Notes: generated by a model from the sequence alone, not told the origin. Numbered from the stretch's first letter, positions 12,557 to 25,233 are shown. The stretch is DNA of 64,000 nt from Montifringilla adamsi (GCA_017590115.1 JAGGNK010010337.1:1734141-1798140), one strand, 5' to 3'. Translations and numbers: made by a program.

Positions 12557-14899
12557 AGACAAGGGGAGGCTCCCGGGCCGAGGAGCCGGACGCTCTGAGG
12601 CAGCCGCAGGCTCGGAGAGGCGCAGGTAACAAACGGGAGCGCGGCTGCTAAGCCGCTTAAGGGATATTCGGCGGGGCTGTGCTGAGGAGCGCGGCGGCTT
12701 GTGCGCCTCCTGCTCCGGCACACGCGCCTTATTTATTTATTTATCCCGGTTGCCACAGATACGGGTCCATTGCGCTGACATCAGCCGCCTCCCACCCAGC
12801 GCCGGGCCCGGGTCTCGCCGGCGTGCTCTGCCAGGAGGGCCCGGAGCCTCCATGCTCTCAGGGCCGCGGCCTCGCCGCTCACCGCCCGCTCCGCTCGCTG
12901 CGGCTGGCAGCGGGGTGGGCAGGGGGCACTCGGAGTGCAGAAAAACGCCTTGCACCCCCAGGTTCAGTCACTGGTTTGCACAGTGCATGGCCCCAGTTCA
13001 GCCAGGGCAGGGATGTGAGAGCCCTCCAGCCTCCTCGTGGTTCTTCCTGAGCTGGGACCAAAGGCCAAGGCGCCCTTCATGGCTCCTGCACACACATCCC
13101 TGGTGGGGACGGCAGTGTCCAGTGCCAGGGCCTGTGCTGAGCACTGTCACCTCCCTCAGATGAAGGCGGCACAGGGCCTGTGGTGCTCCCAGGTGCCCAC
13201 ACCTGCCCAGTTGGGAACCAGGTCTGCTTCCCAGTGTCCCACAATTGTGAGGCTTGGCTGCATGGCCATGCAGTGTCAGGCACAGATATCACGACCCCAT
13301 CTCCTGCAATACCACAGCACATGGGGATGCCCAGAGGGCCTGACCATCCCTAGGCCAAGGGAGATGCTTCCAGAAGCAGTGCCAGGTCAGCACAGTCAGC
13401 CCCCAGGGCACTGAAGGATATCTACAGACACACAGAGAGGTGGGGGACTGTTCTCAAACCTTTCCCAGACAGTCCCAACTCTTTGGCCTGTGCTAGTATC
13501 TTCTGGCTCCTTCATTCACTGCTTGGCCAGCCAGGTGCCCAGCCCTGCTCTTATGTGTAAGGTCTCTCATGAGAAATGTATAAGAATCCCAAGGATACAT
13601 AAATAAGGACTGGAAGGGACTTGAGTGAATCAGGACCAGTCACTCTTCTCACAAACCACTGCATCTGATGAGGGTTTCATGCTGAAGCTCCAGAGTCTTC
13701 TAGTGAAGAGCTCCTAGAGCTCCAGAAAGCAGCTGAAAGTCCTGGAGTTCCACCCCAATGACAGAGACTTCCCATTCCTAGCTCAAAGGTATTTATGGAC
13801 ATCAGTTAGCCAATTGTTCTTACATCATTTAGTTCCTTTAGTTCAAGTAAATGAATGTGTGCCATCATTCTTTAAATTTCCAGTCTTTATTTTCAAAGGG
13901 TGAATAGACCAAACCCTCAATCCCTTTGCAACAGGACAGACAGAACAACCCCAAGAGCTTATTCCATGTAACAGTTTTAACCCAACTCAAACCCTTCCTT
14001 AATATGGGTGGTATTTGGCCATACTTCTTTCAAACAGGGAAAACATCAAACAGGGTTCCTTGGAATGGCAATTAAAGTGCCCAGACCTGAGCCCTGCTCC
14101 TTGTAACTGCCTGTAATGTTTAGACAGTGCATTCCCATTTATCTCTTTCACATGGAATGACCTGGATGAATTGGACCATCTGGAAAGCAGAGTTACTCAC
14201 AGCCCATCTCCTCCACCTACCTGCTCTGCTCAAACTGAGACATTTGGAAATGGGCAAACTGAAACCATTTGCTTGTCTGTGGGATTACTCAGGCCAGCAT
14301 TTTCCACATGGGAGCAGCTGAAAATCATCCTGATGAGCCCCTGCAGCCCAGAGAAGCCTCTGTCAGAAACAAACCCCTCAAGGAACATCAGTAAAAACAA
14401 GGAGCACAGGTTGGCTGCTCTCCTCTTCACATGCCTTATTCAAAGTGTAGCTCACTGGCACCTCAGGCTCCTTCTCACTCATCCTGGACCAAAGCACTGA
14501 GCACGAGAATGTCAGCCACAGTGGTTCATTGTGACAGTGCAAACACAGCCATTCACCCAGAGCTGTCTTGTCCCAGCCTGTTGAGGCAGGTGGGATGCAA
14601 AGATTTGGGGCTGACCCTGTTGAACCTCAGGGCAAGCACAGCCTCTCTACACAGGTAACACATCAAAACCAGCCCTCCCCATCAAATTTTGGCAGAGTAG
14701 TTCTTGGAGAGCTTGCCTGTGCCTGCCTCAGGGGACCCCTTCACACACATCCTCACAGAAGAGGCACTCCAGAGTAGAGCCAAGAATGGTCACCACTGCT
14801 CTGCTGTGGGTAAACAACAGCTTGAGAGTCCTCAGAAAAATACTCTGGGCAGCAGACTTAGCTTCCTGGGACCCAGGTTTCTGCCTGCTTCCTGCACAT

Positions 14900-14929
14900 G
14901 GGTGACAGCTCCCTGGGTGACAGCTCCCT
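14900..14929 (+). repeat. 15-bp perfect tandem duplication
   Basis: GGGTGACAGCTCCCT is repeated twice head to tail without mismatch. Confidence 0.9.
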
Positions 14930-15886
14930 GAATGCAAAGTCTCCCAACCCTTCTGCTGTGTGTTAATTCTTGTTTCACTAACTCAAAACAAATGCTAATG
15001 ACTGACAGTGAAGCCTTTCCCTGTGATCGATTGTGAGCGGCTCCAGGTCCTGCTGCTGGGCAGTGACTTTCCTCTGCGAGTGTCCCAGCTCTGCTCCTGA
15101 CCCCACAGCCTGCATTGCTGACAATATCACTTCAAAGCTGAAATTTTCAGAAAGGTTTGGATGGCATAGCTGGGGCACTCATGAGCGCGTGCAAGGGGCA
15201 GCAACAGAAATGAGATCCATGCTGGAATTCAGTCAGAGAGAGAAATGGTTTTCTTGTCATTTGCTCTGCTCCCAGTGCTTCAGGGCATGTGTCACCATGT
15301 GTTTAAGCACGGCAGCATCTGCACACATCTGAAATGAGTCACGTCTGCTCCCTGCTTCCAGAGATTCCCTCTGACCGCTGCAGATGCAGGGACGTCTCAA
15401 AGCAAGCACGTTTAATCCGGGGGGAGCAAGAGTTACAGGGGGCTTCTGGGTTACAGCATATGAACGCTGGAGCAGTGATAACATTCCAGTTCTTAAAAGC
15501 ATTGAGAAGCTGCCCCACAGACTCCCCATCCCAGTGCCAGCTGGGAGAAAGACTGGAACTGAGCACTGAAAAGACAAAAAATCTTCCTTGTTTCAGGTGT
15601 TCAGAATACGGCAAATGATTTTATCACCCAAATAAATGTCATCTGGAATACTGGCTTGAGCTGTTGAAATACCACAGAAATTAAACTGGCAGCAGGGCTG
15701 CAGCAAACAGGCTGTTGCTGCATTTCCCTGCAGACAAATGGCAAAGTACCTGCTGAGTCACTGGATGGAGCCTAACAGGTTTAACAGTGCAAAATCAAGA
15801 ACACAACCTAAACTCCAGATTAGATATTCTAGAAACATTCTTGAGTTTAAGTGTGCTTTTTGGGCATCCCCACTCTGTGATTATGC

Positions 15887-15904
15887 ATATATATATATAT
15901 ATAT
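15887..15904 (+). repeat. (AT)9 microsatellite
   Basis: This is an 18-base alternating AT run. Confidence 0.95.
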
Positions 15905-17379
15905 TGTATCAACAGGACTGACGCTGCCCCCAGCACCCCAAACAGTTGCTCAATAAGATTAGGAGTCCTTCAGCGGCGCTAATTAGTGCTTACGCAAGCA
16001 GGGATTTCTCCAAGCCCTCGGGGCTGCTGCCCGGAGGTGAGGATGCTCCCGGGTCTGCAGGCACTGCCCTGCCACAGGGTCGCGCATTAATGTCTGCTGC
16101 TTCGACAAAAAAAAAGTTCCTCCCTTTGTCCTCCCGAGGGGCTGCCCGCGTTCAAACTGAGTTCTGCAGGTGAGGAAGAGATGGGGGGAGAGAAGGACAG
16201 GGGAGATTTGGTCTCCTAAGCACCATTGTAGGGGGATTTTTCAGGGTGCCACTGTCTCATGATGTGAGACACCCACTGTCTCCAGCTTGGGACAGTGCCA
16301 GGATGACATTTGGGGACACCAGTAGACTAGTGCAGCTCAGCCTGAACCGCAGCTCCAGAGGAGTCAGGCTGGCTTGAACAAAACATCCCAGTTCTCATTC
16401 AGTAACCAGACAGATTCTAAGACAGGTCCAGAAAAACCTCCAGGAAAACCAGTTACAAACCCTTTCACACCTGGACAGTGCACTCCCCTGCAGAACAAAC
16501 GTCTGGACCTCACTTAGGAGATTTGGGCCCACGGACACAGGAACAGCACTGCAGATCCTGCATCCCCACAGGAGCTCTGCTGCCTTACAAGAAGCATGAG
16601 ATGCCTGTGAAAAAATACTGCATAATTTTAAAATTAAAAAACCAAAAAGACAACAGCACAAAAGGCTTGTGGAGCAACTTGTTAAAATAAGGAGAAACAC
16701 GCAGCAATGGGACAGGCAGTGGCAACTCCAGGACACCCAGCATCCCTGCTAGGAACTCCATAAGCCAGTGCCTTGGACGACATAATGCTTTATGCAGGGA
16801 ACTCAGGAAGGAGGAACGTGCCTGTCTGCTTTTCCACTTTCCCTCACGTTACCCTGCCAAAGTAAAGCTTATGGAAGTTGGGCTTAACGATTTTGCCTGA
16901 AAGGAGGGTATTTACATCCTTAAGAGCATCTGGCATAATTCTGTATTTCATCTTCCTTTCAAAGGATAATGCAGCTTCTAAAAATTCCCTCCAAGAGCCA
17001 TTATGATTTTATGCTGCTCCTGATACAATAAACAACTTCATTCGTCAGGCTCCAGGCATTTTGCAAAGAAGCCAGCATGACAATTTACATCTTGCAGAAA
17101 GAAACCTGAAGCAGCACAGCTTTCCTAGCAGCAACCAAGACAGCCTGGGAGACACCCACACTGGCCCTGCAGCCTCCACACTGCAATGCCCCTATTCCTA
17201 CACAGCCACAGGATGACCCAACCCTCTGGTAATCTTCTGCTGGAAGTGTTTGGAAACCTGACCGTGCCATCCATGGTGGCTTTAAAGTCCCAGTCTTCAC
17301 AAGTGTAAGAAACTGGCAATGTATTCTTGAGAGTTCAACTTCTTCCTTCTTTTTAAGAGCAAGAAAATACTGTATTTAC

Positions 17380-17380
<1 letters not shown>

Positions 17381-17406
<26 letters not shown>
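17381..17406 (+). repeat. (AT)13 microsatellite
   Basis: This is a 26-base alternating AT run, followed by GATGTGTATG. Confidence 0.96.
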
Positions 17407-17410
<4 letters not shown>

Positions 17411-18385
17411 TGTATGCTATACTTGCTCTATAGAAAATACTATAATTACTAAAGCAGAGGAAGTCCACAGCAGTGTGGGTGCTGATCTGTATTTTTTTAG
17501 CAGGCTCAGTCTCCCTCATGGACCATATTGCTGAAAGGACAGCATGGTGGTTTCATCCATCTGTACAGTGTAAACTGCTAAGGCAATCTCTTAGTAATTC
17601 ATTAGCCCTTTTCATCCTCTACTCCTCTCTGAAATACATCCTGATTTCCCACAGGTACAGAAATGGTGGGATATAAAACATAAGACTGTGCCAATGGATG
17701 AGTATAGTAGCCTTCTGTCAGGTATTGCTTTGTTAATCAATAAAACCAAAAAAAGCTGAAATATAAAAATTGCTCTGACAATTTGCAGTTTCCCTTGTGT
17801 TAAAGAAGGCACAAAGCAGCTCTGGACAATGATGCTCCAACCCACCACGTTCCCCTCCTCTGGGAACCAGCAGCTTCCCAATGTTTCCCTCAAGGCTGCA
17901 GCAGTTTGTGTCAGCCCTGAAGCCCCTCAAGAGTCAGCTGGCAGTGCCACTCTGGGAAATTCCAGTCCCCGTCTGCTGGGGAGTTTTATATTGCATTTGT
18001 CCCTCTGGCATCCTCCTATCCGTGAAAGAAGTCCTGAGCTTTACCAGCTGAAATGCAGGTTCAACAAAACCACAATAATTGGTTTTTTTTTCCAATTTAT
18101 GCAGCAGGAGCAAAGGCATCAGCCCCAGTGCAGAACCAGGTATTAGTAAAGGTGTTTTAAATCCCTGCCCTGCACTACGTGTGTTCCCATTCCTGTTCCT
18201 CCTTGGTTCCTGCTGGCTCCAGCATTCAGAAGGGAACTGTTGATGCCTCGTTTGGTTGTGTCCTCAAACACATACCAACAATCCCAGATTTCTGCAGCTA
18301 CCACAGACAGTGGCTAAGTAGCCAGCCAGGCAGCCCTGTCCTGAATAAGGACTGACATTGACTGGCTTCTAATACAGAGATTTTA

Positions 18386-18600
18386 AACCATAGGATGGTT
18401 TGGGTTGTAAGGGAAATCAAAGAGCATCTCATTCCAGCCCCCTACCATAGGCAGTGACATCTCCCACTAGACCAGGCTGCTCAAGGCCAGCTTGGCTTTG
18501 AACACTTCCACGGAAGAGGCATCCACAGCTTCCCTGGGCAACCTGTTCTAGTGCCTCAGCACCCTCACAGTAAAGAATTTTTTCCATAAGACATTTTTCT
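18386..18600 (-). mobile_element. CR1 LINE 3' fragment
   Basis: The plus strand reads ACCATAGGATGGTTTGGGTTG, then CATTCCAGCCCCCTACCATAG, 'ccactagaccaggctgctcaaggcc' in its central part, and CCCTGGGCAACCTGTTC at the right. These are the hallmark blocks of antisense CR1 3' ends. It is diverged and 5'-truncated. A G-rich low-complexity run follows at about 18,664-18,700. Confidence 0.85.
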
Positions 18601-19799
18601 AGAGAAGGAATTCAGTACCAGGAGCATTAAAAAAGACTCCTCAGGCTTTATAAATCAGAATTGGGGTGGGGGAGGCGGGGAGGTGAGGTGGGGGGGTGTG
18701 AAAATATCAAAACAAATTAAAAATCCAATCAATTTACTCTTTTAAAAATTAATTTTTAAAGCTTACAAAATACATGACCGTTGTTTAAATGTCATGAGAA
18801 ATTTGGATTACTTTAGGTAAACAGAATATGAAAATACCAAAAAGTGAGTTTGAAATCCAGACACATACCCACATGCTGTCCCCTCTACTGGAAAATGGGA
18901 ACTTTGTCATCTCAGTGTAGTGACACAGGCCAAAAATGAGGCGGTGACCACATTTCAAAGGGCAAAAAACACTGTCATTTTCAGTAGAGCAGGCAAAAAA
19001 GTATCAACAAATCCCCCGGCAGCCGTCAACCCTTTCACATCTCAGGTTTGTGAAAAACAGTGACAAATTTCACCCTGGAACACAACAGTTACACTTTCCA
19101 GGCTTTTAATGTTGTTCTGAAATTAATAATGTAATTGCCAGATATGGAAAAAAAGTCACTTGATCCTTCTCAGGCTGAGAAGAGTTTTGAATTACAAAAT
19201 TCTTCACTAGACCATAAAACCACAGTAGAGGTCTGCTCTTGTGCAGGGCACTATTTCAGAGGATCCATGTATGGATATTAAAGCAGCAGAATCTTCTGGC
19301 AGGTGACCAGTTGGAAACCAAACTGCAAAAGCCTTGTAATGTATTTATTCCTCGTTCATAGGCAGCAGTCCATAATTAAAGACCAAAGCCCCTTGTCCTT
19401 CTGCACACAATGTACAATACCTATTTCATGGTTCATTTAGAACATCTGAGCTGCAAGACTTCACCATTTGTCTCCTTGACATCCCACTCAACAAGCAACT
19501 TGTCTGAAATGGGAAGCAGCATTTCACACATTCTAAAATATAACAGAAGTATCTGGCTAACCCCCTAAAACACATCAGCTGCACAAGCCACTGCTCCTGT
19601 TTCTTCTTTCTGGATCTCCAATGAGCTGGAACCAGCAATGCAAGCCTGGCTTGCTCTGGGCAGCCACTATGGTCCAGTGCAAACTTCCTGGCATGCACGA
19701 GTGCAAACCTGACCCCCAGGTAAGTCACAGAGCTCTGCTGGAGTTCTAAGCTGCTTTAAAGAAAACTTCTGATTTTAAAAAGGTCTTTGCCTTTGTTCT

Positions 19800-20640
19800 T
19801 CTAAAATTCCAAGGGTTCCCCTTGACCTGTTCCTCCAGCAGCCCCGTGCCCAAGCTCACCAGCTGGTTCTCCCCAGCATGGTGTCACTTGCAAACATGTT
19901 AAGAGTGCACTGCGTTGTTTCCTTCGGGTCACTGGCAAAATGTTCAAGATGCCAGGTGAGACCCCTGCAGCATTTCTCTTGTCACCAGACTCTGCCTGGA
20001 GGTCAGCCTGGTACACACTGAGAACCATCACTCCCTCTGAGCCCAATCCATCAGTCAGTGCTTTACCCAGCCCACAACACCCTGAACCTTGACATCAAAA
20101 CAGGGTGGGAAACAGTGTTGAAAGGCTTGCAGAGTTGAGGTAAAAGCATACACTGCTCTCTCCTCATCCACAGATTCAGCCACTTCACCACAGAGGGCAA
20201 TCCTGGTGGTCAGGTGTGGCTGACTCCAGTGAATTCATAAATTTACACAGACCATTCCCAACCACTTCTTTTATGTGCCCAGAAGCATGTTCCTGGAGGA
20301 CTCATTGCGTGACTTTCCATGCACAGAAGCAAGAATGACTCCCTGCAGTTCCCTGCATTGTTTCCCACGCCTTGCTTGAGAAGGGGGGCACCACTTGCTT
20401 TCCTCCAGCCACCAGGAACTTCTCTGGGATTTCCATTTCCCAATGGAATTTCCATTAAAGATGCTCATGAAAGATGTCCCAGCATCTTGTGAGGGCATCA
20501 GCAGGTGTTCTCTCCATCTTGGATGGGCTCCATCAGGTCCCTGTGCATTTGTATGGGTCGAGTCCTCCAAAATAACCCCTGCCTTGATCCTTACCCACTG
20601 CTCCTGCCTCTTCTCCTCATTCTACCTCCTCACATAGACC
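19800..20640 (-). mobile_element. Decayed CR1 LINE reverse-transcriptase region
   Basis: Minus-strand translation gives broken pieces of CR1 ORF2 in the correct 5'-to-3' order. Near 20,530 it reads QGPDGAHPR, where CR1 has GPDEMHPR, followed further on by a WKSQRSSWWLEE-type remnant of the SGEVPxDWKK region. Near 19,960 it reads GVSPGILNILPVT for GVPQGSVLGP...FNIFIND, and near 19,890 CTLNMFASDT for CTLSKFADDT, where the second Asp of the catalytic pair is the one retained. Frameshifts and stops are numerous, so it is inactive and old. It may be the same insertion event as the CR1 3' end at 18,386-18,600, but the 1.2 kb between is not clearly CR1. Confidence 0.8.
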
Positions 20641-23600
20641 TTGGAAATCAGCTTGGTCAAGAGGCAGAGGAGGCTCTGGGTACTATGTGTACTGTTACTA
20701 AATCACCCAGCAATAGCTCCCCATCTTCCTTGTCCAGGACCTAACTCCTGAAAGACAGAGGGGAATGGTCTGGAATATGTCACATTCAGTCCTAGCAATA
20801 TGAAGATGTCAAAAAGGAGTTCTAAGGGATTGCTCTGGTGCTACAAGTGGGAAACAGGTGTGTATTTTCTATTTCCACTCCCCAGCCCTTCAAGGACATT
20901 CATTACAAATAATACTGCAGGAAAAAGTAGTCTTTTGCACTGTGGTCAGTGCAAAAGAAGTCATCACAAAGCAGCTCCTGGCAGCAATGGAAGAGCCCAA
21001 ACCTTAGAACCTGGCAGTGACAGATGCCTTCCCAGATACCCTACAAACACAAGAAAATTTGGTTTTAGTAAACATCATGGATGTATTATTTAGCTGAACA
21101 TGAAATGTTTGCACGTAACTTTCTGACTGCAAATTGTCTGTTCTTTATTGTTATTTTGTTGCTAACGATACACAAATATCACCCATTTTTGCTTTGTCTC
21201 TGATATTCCCAACACAGCTGGCAACTATAAAAATTAGCAAACTCTGAAGAAATTAAGAATTTGTACTATGTTTTAATTAATACACATCTAATGTTTTAGA
21301 CTTGCAAGCATCCTTCCTGCTTTTCAACTCAATTTCTTCAGAACCACTGTTTATAAAACCACTGTTTTTCCCCAGCTACTGACCATCAGGATTTTACAGA
21401 AACCATGGAAAACAATTACTCTGAAATAGCCCTGACACAAGGTCTCGTTTAATTACAGATGAACAGCTTTGCATTCCTACCCTGTCTGTAAGAGCAGGCA
21501 CTTGGACTCTGTGCGGGATCCCGGGAGAGCAGCACTTCCCAGCTGCGCGAAGGGCTGCCCCTGGTGCCATCTCGTGGTGGTCTGTAGGAGATCCCGGGGC
21601 ATTCAGGGAAGCGATTGTGCTCTACTGCTCTTCTGTTCAGTTTAACTGATGTGAAAACTGGGTTTAGCACACCCTAATCCACGCTTTGCACTAAGAGGTA
21701 AGGAATTATGAGGTTTAATCACCCTCTCTACTTGCATTTTTGGTGTTTGCACGTTGCTTGCTAATTTCTCCCTCTACAACGTCAGAAGCATTTTTCTTTA
21801 AATGTAGTAATTTAAGAAGTGCTAATGTCACTATAAATAAGTAAGAGTCTCTCAAACCTTTAATAACCGAAGTCTTAAAAGTCTAGAATAGCAAGCAAGA
21901 AACAGCAAAGTCTACAAGAGAAAGCAAGCCCAGCACATATTCACAATGTTGTCCCTGAGTATTAAGTTTTCCTTGTGGTTTAATCCCTCATCTTTTCCAC
22001 ATCTATGGTTTCTCATTTAAAATTTTTCATCTTCCCAGCTAAAGGCTACTCTAACTACCCCCCATCCTCATTTCTGCACCTGACCTGTTGCAAGCAAATG
22101 TTCTCATAGTCAGAGCTCTACAAGGCTATTTAAGGATCAAGAATTTTCTGGAGTTTTCTGGCCTTCCAACATGTGTAGACAACTTTGGGATTAAGATCAC
22201 TACTTACCACCATGCAAAACCCCGAATTCGCTTCAAGCCTGCAATTTTAACTTGACTTTACAACAGACCTAAGTAAGAAGGCAGGAAAAGCCACACTTAC
22301 AAAGTGATAAACAGTGCATTTACCATCCAGGATGCCCTGAGCAAGAGCCCATCTCAACAATTTTAAGCCTTCATGTTTTGGCAGGCTGCTGCCCTGCTGT
22401 GGTCAGTGCAGTAATGAAGGAAACACTCCCATGCCCCCCTATTTCCAGCCTGGTTGTTTCCCTAAACTCTGTTTGAGTGTTTCTTTTATCATGGTTTTGG
22501 TATGTGAGGGTAACCAACGTCAAAATCTATACCTAAACCAAGTGCAAATGCATTCTGTTCAGCCTAACCCTTTCCCAGCAATGAACTTCTAAGGAATAAG
22601 TGCAGATAATTTTTGGCAGTGCTGGGCTTGTGGTGACTGACTTCAAAAGCCTCCTGTTAGGAGTAAGTTCATCAAGGTCTTGTAACAAGATGTGGCAAGG
22701 CCAGTCAGCGACTACACAACACCCCGGGTGAAATCGTGTCACATAAATGATGTCAGAAGAACCTTAGCCAATATTTTTGTTATAATCCAGACTTGAACCT
22801 TATCAATGATGACTAACCACAAGGCCATGCATTAAAGTCAGAGTTTTCCTTGGCATTAGTGTGGGAGTTAACACCTTCCAAATGTATTTTGCTTTATTAA
22901 CCCTTTCACAACAGCTCATCTCATGCTCCCATGCATAAAAAGGCTTTTGCCTATGAGCACATCAACCCCACTCCTCATCCAGTGGAGCAGCAGGTTCAGC
23001 AGTGTGAGAGGCCAGAAAGAGGTGTTATTTTGTGCTTTGAAACACAGATCCAGACCCTACCCTCTGCTCTAGGAAGAACAGGAGATCATTTCTGGGTACA
23101 TTTTAAGCTCTCTAGATTCCTGACCTGCAAGTTTAATAGATTTATGGTGCAGCCTTGAACCGAAGTGACTACAAACATAAGTGACAAATCTTAAAGCATT
23201 TCTCCTACCAGGAAAAGTTGTAAGAATCTCTCTTGGACTGTCAGCTGAACTTTATCCTACAGCAAGGTGGCAATGCTGTAAATTTACAACCAATCCAAGG
23301 CCTATGGATCACGGCTACTACTTTTTAAAAGACTGACAAGGTTCCTGTTATATCATTTCAAGCACCACACCAGGGCCAGAAACATCATTTTTCACCATTA
23401 CCTTTAGCTACAACAATTAGAAAAGCAAATAATTGAAATACCTTCAGCTGTTTTGAACTCACAACCACCTAGACCACCATTACAGACCAAAAATCTCTAT
23501 TACCTTTCTAAATATTTACTTAATGTCTGAAGAGTAGGATCCAAATGCCTACATTTAACATCTCCTTGAAGTGCCACAGTCTTGAAAAGAGATGATAACA

Positions 23601-25227
23601 TCACACAGAGATTTCTCTGCACATTCTCTCCAACAGAAGCCTTAAAAAGCACATGTCTTAGTTAATAAACTTTGCACAGCAGCTGCTGGTGGTGCCAGGG
23701 TTGTTTATTTTGTTTGTAAGGTTCACCATGTTTACAACGTGGCTTAGCAGGTGTAGGTTCTTTAGCATCAACCTCCTCAAAGTTATCCATCTCTCCAGGT
23801 GGAGCTCTACCACTTCTCTATCAGCTATAAGGAGCTGCATGTTAAAAAACCTTATTTTTGTAACACTCCACTACTTAAAGCCATTCTACCATGAGTGAAA
23901 GATTGAAAAATAAAGGAGAAAATTATAAAATCTAAAGATATGTTCACTGAACAAGTTCAGTCTCAGCACACATGCTGTAATCTGTTGTCTTAACTCATTC
24001 TAAAGCCACATATTCAGTGATTTACCTCCAGAGAGCTTTACATAGTTAAGAAAACACGTGGTGTTTGCTACAGGCTGTAATTTCTTACATTTGACTTGAA
24101 AAATGCAATGCATCTCCCAAATGTGTTTCCACTGTAATTCCTTGTTTGAATCTTCCCCACACTCCTCCTAAGTAGCCTTTCATCAACCAATAAATCCAGC
24201 AGGGAGGGGAAGCTACCCACACTCTCAAAACTGCATTACACAAGCTAATCTAAATTACATTAAAACAAACTTGAATTCCTCTGCAATGCCTGGAAGTAGC
24301 TTGAATCCAAGGTTTAATGCCTTGCTGCTGTAAAGGTACCTGGAACTTGTTTCAGCCCTGTTTTCTCAGGAGACACTTGCAGATTTATGGCAGAGCACCT
24401 GACAGTGAGCACAGCCTGAAAACACAAGGATTGTAGACTGGACCACTGACTGCACACTTCAAGCCAAAGCAAACATCAGCTTTTGTCATCTGTCATGACT
24501 TAAGCTGAAATGTTTCTTGAAAATTAAGTTTCTTTACTTCCAAGCTGGAGGAAAATGCTGTTGCAGATGTGTTGCTATACCCTAGCCAGGTTCCATCACT
24601 CCCTTTTCCCCCCTACCCTCCAAAAAATGCAGGTTTTGGAAGAGATTCAGAAAGAGGCAGTGTGTTTACCCCCCGAAAATGGTTAGATCATCTTTAATTC
24701 TAGCACCTGAAGTTATACAAGGGTTTGCTTAATAATCAAGTTTCAAAGAACTGTTGGACACATTCAGTTAAGGTGACAACTGTGCAATACCACTCAGTAT
24801 TTCAATATCAGGGACCATACTCTTGAATTGTTTAAACACAATCCACAGAACTCAAATTTAAACAACCATCCACAGTTTAACTAAACAATCAGTTAAAAGT
24901 CTTACAGTTTAATAATTCACATAATGGTCAGTCTTTAGTAAGGGATACTGAAATTCATTAAAACACAACACTAGATTTTACTCTATAGGTGTGCTGGGCA
25001 GGCACATAATTGGCCACTCTTGGGGATAACCAGGAGAGTAAGGAGAAATTTACCACAGTTTGGCAAATCCCACATTTTGTCAGTTAAAAGTGAACTGTGA
25101 GAATTAAATACTCATCTTTACATATACACAAGTTATGCTGTGAAAGCATATTTGCTTACAAACATATAAAAATACTTGTTAACTAGTTTGATAAGAAAAT
25201 AATGTATAAAAGTATATAGCAAAAACA
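20641..25227. other. Intergenic between CR1 relic and RRAS2 3' end
   Basis: This is unique AT-rich DNA with only short ORFs. The notable item is the CTCF-like motif at 21,564-21,577 within a short CpG-containing patch (21,480-21,610). Part of the rightmost 1-2 kb could be extended RRAS2 3' UTR. Confidence 0.45.
21564..21577 (-). promoter_or_regulatory. CTCF-like binding motif
   Basis: The minus strand reads CCACGAGATGGCAC, which fits the CTCF core (CCASYAGRKGGCRS) at all but one position, where G replaces Y at position 5. It lies in a small CpG-bearing patch of otherwise AT-rich DNA, between the CpG island locus and the RRAS2 3' end. A boundary role is inferred from the motif only. Confidence 0.4.
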
Positions 25228-25233
25228 TTTAAT
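25228..25233 (-). terminator. Candidate poly(A) signal ATTAAA for RRAS2
   Basis: The plus strand reads TTTAAT, which is ATTAAA on the RRAS2 strand, about 0.8 kb after the stop codon. A variant hexamer like this occurs often by chance in AT-rich DNA, so this is a plausible but unproven cleavage signal. Confidence 0.25.

Larger units (their letters stand above)
11865..12940. promoter_or_regulatory. CpG island, possible (bidirectional) promoter
   Basis: A sharp rise in GC and CpG density begins near 11,865 (gccgggcccgcc-type sequence) and ends near 12,940. It is the only such island in the window. Vertebrate CpG islands of this size usually mark promoters (established). Splice-donor-like sequences sit on both strands: CGCAG|GTAACA at 12,625/12,626 on plus, and CGCAG|GTGAGC at 12,193/12,192 and AACAG|GTACCG at 11,810/11,809 on minus. 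No TATA box is evident. The gene it serves is unidentified, and it is about 13 kb beyond the RRAS2 stop, so it is not the RRAS2 promoter. Confidence 0.6.
12941..18385. other. Intergenic, no recognisable gene
   Basis: GC content falls off to the right of the CpG island. Only short random ORFs are seen. There is a 15-bp tandem duplication (14,900-14,929), two (AT)n tracts, and a small CpG-retaining patch at 15,950-16,180 ending in a good donor (TTCTGCAG|GTGAGG near 16,168-16,173). No assignable coding exon was found. Confidence 0.45.

Noticed and set aside
11982..12629. 215-codon plus-strand Arg-rich ORF
   Set aside because: The poly-Arg and repeat composition come directly from the GGA tract and minisatellite in another frame.
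11719..12723. 334-codon minus-strand Pro/Ser-rich ORF across the CpG island
   Set aside because: Most of it is the antisense of the GGA tract and the 57-bp minisatellite, whose multiple-of-three period keeps frames open. Only the last 18 codons before 11,810 merited a low-confidence note.
17381..17406. TATATA as a promoter element
   Set aside because: It is a pure dinucleotide microsatellite, with no start-site context.
1..25000. Expected SPON1 3' exons (convergent neighbour of RRAS2 in other vertebrates)
   Set aside because: I looked for thrombospondin type-1 repeat patterns (WSxWS, CSxxCG) in the ORFs and sequence and found none. The gene may end left of the window.
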